Of a DNA stretch of 60,000 bases, positions 57,001 through 60,000 are shown one piece after another; the first letter of the stretch is position 1, and each line of letters opens with the position of its first letter. This stretch comes from Mesostigma viride. Lineage: Eukaryota > Streptophyta > Mesostigmatophyceae > Mesostigmatales > Mesostigmataceae. The notes below the pieces were generated by a model. It worked only from the letters and a program-made list of their open reading frames with translations, made no database searches and was not told the DNA's origin. The position numbers and the translations under genes were made by a program. The DNA lies in assembly GCA_009746045.1 (NCBI GenBank), contig RPFO01000972.1, positions 239,001-299,000 on the forward strand, in the 5' to 3' direction.

Positions 57001-59262
57001 TGTTCCTGTGCAGGACATCGCCAAGCTCAGCGGCCTCTTGCTCCTTATGTATATATCCTTATCTAAACCCTTCCCTCTACCCTTTTATATATGCCTTGCT
57101 GCCTACATTGCACTATTCTTGTGTAGGAAATCGCGAAACTGATTGGCCACCTGCCCCTGTCAATCGACGAACGGCTCAAGTTCTGCATGTGGTGAGCGCG
57201 GGGTTGGGGGTTGGCGGTTGGCTGTGGCCCTCCCCCACTATTGACGAACGGCTCAAGTTCTGCATGTGGTGAACGCGGGTCGCCTGCTATGGTTGTGTGC
57301 GGGAGCTTGGTGTAATGCTCATGCATGTGGTACATGAGCACAGGCTGCCGGCTGGTGTTTGGTGGTTACTGATGGTACAGATGCGAGTATAAGCATCAAC
57401 GGGCAGAGTTTCCTGCATGGGGTGAGCGCAGGCCGCCAGCTGTGTGTCCATGAACGCGTCCAATAAATGCGTGCTGTGAATGAAAGTGTAGGAATGAAAG
57501 GTGCTTGGTAATTGCGCATGGTAATCTGCATGAGGTAGAGCCTACCGCTGCGATTATCGCCCCAAACCAGACCCGTTCAGATTGCCACACGTGGGTGTAG
57601 ATCTAGCAGGCACTTTCCTTTACCCTGGTATGTGCACATGTGTGCGGGTACGACGAGCAACATGGTGGATCAGACAGGGTGGGTGAGGGTGGGTTGCTTT
57701 GCGTGGCATAAAGCACGACAGGCGTTCTAAGCATGGCAGGTGACAGTTTCTTCAGCGGAAGGGGAAGTTTTATATAGAACTTGCCCCATTTATCGCTGTG
57801 GGTTTGGGTTTGGGTTGGGGGTTGGGGGTTGGGGGTCGGGGTCGGGGGTCGGGGTCGGGGGTCGGGGGTCGGGGGTCGGGGGTCGGGGGTCGGGGGTCGG
57901 GGTCGGGGGTCGGGGGTCGGGGGTCGGGGGTCGGGGTCGGGGGTCGGGGGTCGGGGGTCGGGGGTCGGGGGTCGGGGGTCGGGGGTCGGGGGTCGGGGTC
58001 GGGGGTCGGGGGTGGGGGTGGGGGTGGGGGTGGGGATGGGGGGTGGGGGGGGGGGTGGGGGGTGGGGAGTGGGGGTGGGGTGGGGTGGGGGTGGGGGTGG
58101 GGGTGGGGGTGGGTGTAATGGGTTTAGATATTGGGACTTGGGGGGGGGGGTGTTCGGGTGGGTTGAGCTGGGATTCTTCGTTGCTTTCGCCGCGGGGTGT
58201 TTCCACTCCCTTTCTGTGGGTTTTGCATTGCTGTGTTTCCATTCTCTGCTGGGAACTCCCCCCCCCCCCCCCTGAAACCCTCCCCCCTGGACAACTGCTG
58301 TGGGTCTTGCATTGCTGTGATTGCTGTGGGGTTGTGCAGCCCGGTGGAGCTGGATGACCCGCTCTGCGTGTCTGCGCTTGTCAAGGTACCGCGGTAGACA
58401 GCCGTTGAAGCGATATTACTTGAACCCTCCTACTTTGATGGCCCTCCTGCCTAACATTCTTCTCATTTACCCTTTTCTTTCGATGGTCCTCCCTATGTCT
58501 AAACGACCCTCCTTTGGTGGCTCTCCTGCTAACTATAGCCCTTCGATTATGGCTTTGATAGCCCTTTCCTATTTTGATGGCCCTTTTCCTCCTAAGGGCC
58601 ATACTACTAGCAATGGACCTCGTCTTCAGGTGACCCTCCTTTTAGGATGACCCTCCTCTTAAGATGACCCTCCTCTTAAGATGACCTCGATTGACCTGCT
58701 CCTCAGATGACACTCCTCCCCCTCTGTTTGGCCTTGTTCTCCCTTACGGCTGTTCGCATGTCAATGCTCTTTCCCTTGTTTCACCTCTTCAAGGCCTTTT
58801 TATGTCCCTTAAGACCTTTCATGGCTTTTCCCCTCTTCAATCGGCCTTGCTCTCCCTTAAGGCCTTCCACATTTGATGACTTTTCCCCTCTTTGCTCGGC
58901 CTCGTACTCCGTTTGGCCGCTCTTTACTTACAATTGCCCAACGACGGCCCTTTCACTTCCACCGGCCCTTCTACTAAAGTCCTGTATGGGCATATGTCCC
59001 TTTCGATGGCCTATCACCGTTGGTGAGCCTTGTTCTCTCTTTGATGCATCGCCTTCGTTTAATGGGCCTATTTCCCCCTTTGCCTCACCCTCTTCCTTCA
59101 ATGGGCATGCTTCCCCCCTTCCACGGCCTCCTTGCCCACCAGTTTGCAGGGACGTACGCCGCGTCAAAGCCCACCCCCTGCCCTCGCATGTTTGAGTCAC
59201 CCGCAGCCATGCGTGCTCCCAAGTCCCAACGCGAACTGCTTGCGCTGGAGAGCATACATAAG
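42664..59262 (+). CDS. SUV3: SUV3-type mitochondrial ATP-dependent RNA helicase; 13 exons, 3' end beyond window
   Basis: Exons: 42664-43061, 43427-43517, 44532-44753, 45505-45645, 46546-46668, 47595-47669, 49227-49395, 50546-50658, 51410-51490, 52229-52294, 57127-57191, 58340-58385, 59143-59262. All phases agree and give 570 codons without a stop. Residues 1-25 are Arg-rich and lack acids, as in a mitochondrial presequence. Helicase motifs: [15 protein letters not shown], Walker A GPTNSGKT (154-161), DEVQ (234-237), [43 protein letters not shown] and QIAGRAGRFG (motif VI, about 404-413). The start of the SUV3 C-terminal region follows. SUV3 unwinds RNA with ATP and works with an exonuclease in mitochondrial RNA turnover. 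The last exons, normally starting with an LYLWLS-like segment, are not in the window. The intron 50659-51409 starts with GC (CAG/GCAAGT). The 4.8-kb intron 10 holds TE remains. Confidence 0.9.
43777..43936. repeat. (TG)n microsatellite, two blocks
   Basis: Two GT/TG runs in SUV3 intron 2 are separated by ggtcactatagtatagtg, which itself occurs twice. They are potential Z-DNA. The flank at 43754-43776 is G-rich. Confidence 0.95.
43978..44370. repeat. 78-bp tandem repeat, five copies
   Basis: The unit starts agcccatcaacatcatgtcc and contains gttctgatcgcagctta. The five copies are almost identical. A 78-bp period keeps a frame open on both strands; it is intron 2 of SUV3, not a gene. Confidence 0.95.
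44437..44470 (+). repeat. Partial copy of SUV3 exon 3 start
   Basis: It reads agcag then gcgctggagcagctgcggcg, almost identical to the true exon start at 44532 including its acceptor AG. About 60 intronic bases separate the two. Confidence 0.8.
44975..45041. repeat. (AGT)n trinucleotide microsatellite
   Basis: About 22 uninterrupted agt units in SUV3 intron 3. An AT/AG-rich stretch with tatatagaga repeats precedes it (44805-44885). Confidence 0.95.
45391..45450 (+). repeat. Duplicated acceptor region of SUV3 exon 4
   Basis: This unit (ctactgcctgtatttccctt through cccaacagctgaggggctg) is repeated directly at 45451-45520, where the second copy carries the true acceptor and exon start (cccaacag/ctgatgggctg). 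Confidence 0.85.
45709..45757 (+). repeat. Partial copy of SUV3 exon 4 end
   Basis: gaggacatgctgcgccggct and the following bases repeat the last 47 or so bases of exon 4 (45597-45645) with small indels. It lies 65 bases downstream, in the intron. Confidence 0.85.
46455..46539. repeat. (CTTTTT)n microsatellite
   Basis: About 14 copies of ctttttc-type hexamers, directly followed by the exon 5 acceptor (tttacacag). It doubles as an extremely long polypyrimidine tract. Confidence 0.95.
46736..46768 (+). repeat. Partial copy of SUV3 exon 5 end
   Basis: It reads ctcctcccgcaaggagatcg then gctccatcaag/gtac, matching the end of exon 5 (ctcccgcaaggacatctact, cgataaag/gtgg) including the splice donor. 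Confidence 0.8.
47475..47517 (+). repeat. Partial copy of SUV3 exon 6 start
   Basis: It reads ttgcag/aaggagctggagcggctggg then catgc, nearly identical to the true acceptor and start of exon 6 at 47595. Confidence 0.85.
47670..49226. other. SUV3 intron 6
   Basis: Intron sequence of 1.56 kb. The exon 6 end motif tccaagcag/gtgggt recurs weakly near 47712, 47762 and 47820. Between 48690 and 48920 a degenerate unit of about 45 bp (ttcctattccattaccacct-like) is repeated about six times. Confidence 0.6.
49561..49582 (+). repeat. Partial copy of SUV3 exon 7 end
   Basis: gataaagcagatcgcag/gtgg repeats the end of exon 7 (gtgaagcagatcgcag/gtga). Confidence 0.65.
49948..50088. repeat. 7-bp tandem repeat GGAGGGT, about 20 copies
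   Basis: A perfect (ggagggt)n array in SUV3 intron 7. Its G-runs on the coding strand could form G-quadruplexes in the pre-mRNA. It is not a telomere repeat of the TTTTAGGG type. Confidence 0.95.
51546..51610 (+). repeat. Partial copy of SUV3 exon 9 end
   Basis: It reads ctcttccccgccacgcggcc then ctccctcaccaatgtggtgg and cgctg/gtgagt. It repeats the last 45 or so bases of exon 9, still reading [16 protein letters not shown] before an intact donor. Confidence 0.85.
52590..53035. repeat. Inverted duplication (foldback) of a coding-like segment
   Basis: The arms lie at about 52600-52785 and 52850-53033 with a spacer of about 60 bp. Each arm reads outward as related peptides containing [19 protein letters not shown] and EAIETL. 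The arms differ by many substitutions and small indels, so this is an old duplication, probably from a transposon. The family is not recognised. Confidence 0.75.
54154..54970 (-). pseudogene. Unidentified TE-type ORF on the minus strand in SUV3 intron 10
   Basis: A 230-residue frame (54846-54154) has a protein-like composition, including [39 protein letters not shown] and a C-terminal helix. The upstream frame from 54970 ([20 protein letters not shown]..., [19 protein letters not shown]) appears to be the N-terminal part of the same protein, joined by a frameshift near 54760. It starts right beside the dispersed repeat at 54976-55100, as a first gene would beside a terminal repeat. A gag-like capsid protein is possible, but no diagnostic motif such as a CCHC knuckle is seen. 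Confidence 0.4.
54976..55100 (-). repeat. Dispersed about 120-bp repeat (copy 2, inverted)
   Basis: It matches 41330-41448 in inverse orientation. It adjoins the 5' side of the minus-strand ORF, so it is probably the terminal repeat of the same element. Confidence 0.75.
55510..55670. repeat. Degenerate about 55-bp direct repeat, three copies
   Basis: Copies share ggattttggtttgcgttcat and ataaa-taaggat segments. Confidence 0.8.
56488..56706. repeat. 12-bp tandem repeat, about 18 copies
   Basis: The unit cacacccttctc, with a few ctcaacacaatt and ctcgacaccc variants, sits in SUV3 intron 10. It generates periodic frames (PHPS, VEKG, RRVW) that are not genes. Confidence 0.95.
56738..57050 (+). 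repeat. Three decayed copies of SUV3 exon 11 start
   Basis: Copies at about 56740-56785 (gcag/gaggttgctcagtggattgg), 56842-56890 (tccag/aagccgccaagctcgtcgac) and 57006-57050 (gcag/gacatcgccaagctcagcgg) precede the true exon at 57127 (gtag/gaaatcgcgaaactgattgg). All keep an AG acceptor and a related E-x-A-K-L-type reading. Confidence 0.75.
57237..57275 (+). repeat. Partial copy of SUV3 exon 11 end
   Basis: attgacgaacggctcaagtt then ctgcatgtg/gtga repeats the end of exon 11 (tcgacgaacggctcaagttc, tgcatgtg/gtga) almost exactly. A weaker remnant lies at about 57403-57425. Confidence 0.9.
57797..58118. repeat. G-rich (GGGGGTC)n and (GGGGGT)n array
   Basis: About 215 bp of ggggtcg/gggggtcg units is followed by about 110 bp of gggggtg. 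It is in SUV3 intron 11, G-rich on the coding strand, with strong G-quadruplex potential. Confidence 0.95.
58600..59110. repeat. Degenerate CCCTCCTTTTGATGG-type repeats
   Basis: SUV3 intron 12 contains many short related blocks (gatgaccctcctcttaa three times near 58630-58690, then ttcaatgggc and cctcttcaa-like units). It is low-complexity and pyrimidine-rich. Confidence 0.6.
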
Positions 59263-60000
59263 GTGAGCAAGAAGGTGCAAGGGTGTGGCCTGCAAGCAAT
59301 TTAAGTATGTGAAAGAAACAATTGCGGATCATTGCCGGCCTAGCTTGCTTAAGGAATGGCCCGCCGACACACAAGCTGACATCATCCTAAATTAAGTAAC
59401 ACCAGCATGCGTCACACGCCGGCCTTAACAGTGCTGAAAACGCCACTACAAACAACGTGGCCACGCACCCCCAGGCTAGTGCGTTAACCATACAGGTAGT
59501 TGTACAAGGTTCCCAAGTCTGACAAACAATAAACTCGCCCATCGACCCCTTGGGCCGGTCCGAATCCACTGTACAATAATCAAGCACGACTCACTAAAGA
59601 AACCAAATCAGCCAAAGATTCGCTAAGCAACCAGCCGACCCTACAGGTCCCCACCTAACCTCAGCTGGTGCAACCAAACACGAATCTTTGCAAGCAAGTC
59701 GTATAACACCTACAATTAATTTTCTCGGACCACTTATTAATAGCCACCGACCCTTATAAACAACCGGGTCATTCAAGGAAAATTCGGGCGAACAGGAAAC
59801 CCTTTGTAGTACAGATCGAATTAGTCAGCCCATGTCGCAGACAGCCTTCCACATCCAGGCCAAGGCATAGCGGCCCTATCTTTCCCGCATGCATTAATTA
59901 AACTATATTCAGAGAAAACCGAAGCTGTCATGACGAAGATGAAGAAGACATATCTCAATAGACAGTAGTCCAAAGTCCCAATGCCAAGGCTGCTGGCACT
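59263..60000. other. SUV3 intron 13, runs off the window
   Basis: It starts with a gtgagc donor. I find no acceptor followed by a recognisable SUV3 C-terminal exon. Short minus-strand ORFs here have no supporting features. Confidence 0.45.

Larger units (their letters stand above)
52295..57126. other. SUV3 intron 10, 4.8 kb with TE debris
   Basis: In order it holds a short echo of the exon 10 end (cgacatgctg/gtgggt at about 52452), an inverted duplication (52590-53035), TE-derived sequence with a minus-strand ORF (about 53040-55105), a triple direct repeat (55510-55670), a 12-bp array (56488-56706) and three decayed copies of the exon 11 start. Splicing across it is supported by perfect phase and by the family alignment YFL...[12 protein letters not shown]. 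Confidence 0.7.

Noticed and set aside
59143-59150. Alternative acceptor TTTGCAG/GG for SUV3 exon 13
   Set aside because: It breaks the phase with exon 12. The acceptor CACCAG/TTTGCAGGG at 59142/59143 gives FAGTYAAS in frame, matching the family.

Overview
The window looks like nuclear DNA of a green alga, most likely chlorophycean or volvocine. The reasons are intron-rich genes with GC-rich exons, TGTAA poly(A) signals just after several stop codons, an expanded OPR/RAP-type organelle RNA-binding family, a chloroplast-type DUF819 protein, and very repeat-rich introns. Assignment to a species is not possible from this sequence.

Layout. (1) 1-3.1 kb: last two exons of a mitochondrial carrier (SLC25) gene on the + strand, with two minisatellites in the intron between them. 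(2) 3.9-11.4 kb, - strand: a complete six-exon DUF819 membrane protein gene (685 codons after splicing) whose introns are packed with simple repeats. (3) 12.75-14.5 kb: an intronless OPR-like/RAP protein gene. (4) About 15.4-20.8 kb: a transposon-like unit bracketed by imperfect inverted repeats. It carries a zinc-ribbon ORF and a 619-residue protein whose acidic residues and zinc ligands match the spacing of the RAG1/Transib transposase core. This is the most exciting object here. (5) 21-23 kb: tRNA-like short repeats and LINE tails. (6) 23.4-27.6 kb: a head-to-head pair of OPR-like paralogues, one without a RAP domain. (7) 28.5-38 kb: a nest of LINE-related elements. Two near-tandem elements carry only an ORF1-type gene. 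One is broken by a 1.78-kb element with palindromic ends and by a 5'-truncated reverse-transcriptase LINE flanked by an 11-bp target duplication. (8) 38.4-41.1 kb, - strand: the largest OPR-like/RAP gene (880 aa, 13 repeats). (9) 42.66 kb to beyond the window end: an SUV3-type mitochondrial RNA helicase gene, of which 13 exons (570 codons) could be joined in frame. One 4.8-kb intron contains TE debris.

How the genes relate. SUV3 is a mitochondrial RNA-turnover helicase, and the four OPR-like proteins belong to a class of nucleus-encoded factors acting on organelle RNA. The carrier and DUF819 genes encode organelle membrane proteins. So the cellular genes here are mostly organelle-directed, but nothing shows that they are co-regulated.

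A second unusual pattern is that the introns of SUV3 and DUF819 repeatedly contain degraded partial copies of the neighbouring exon edge together with its splice site (boundary echoes). Exon joins were made by hand from splice signals, reading phase and family resemblance. Element ends are approximate unless stated.
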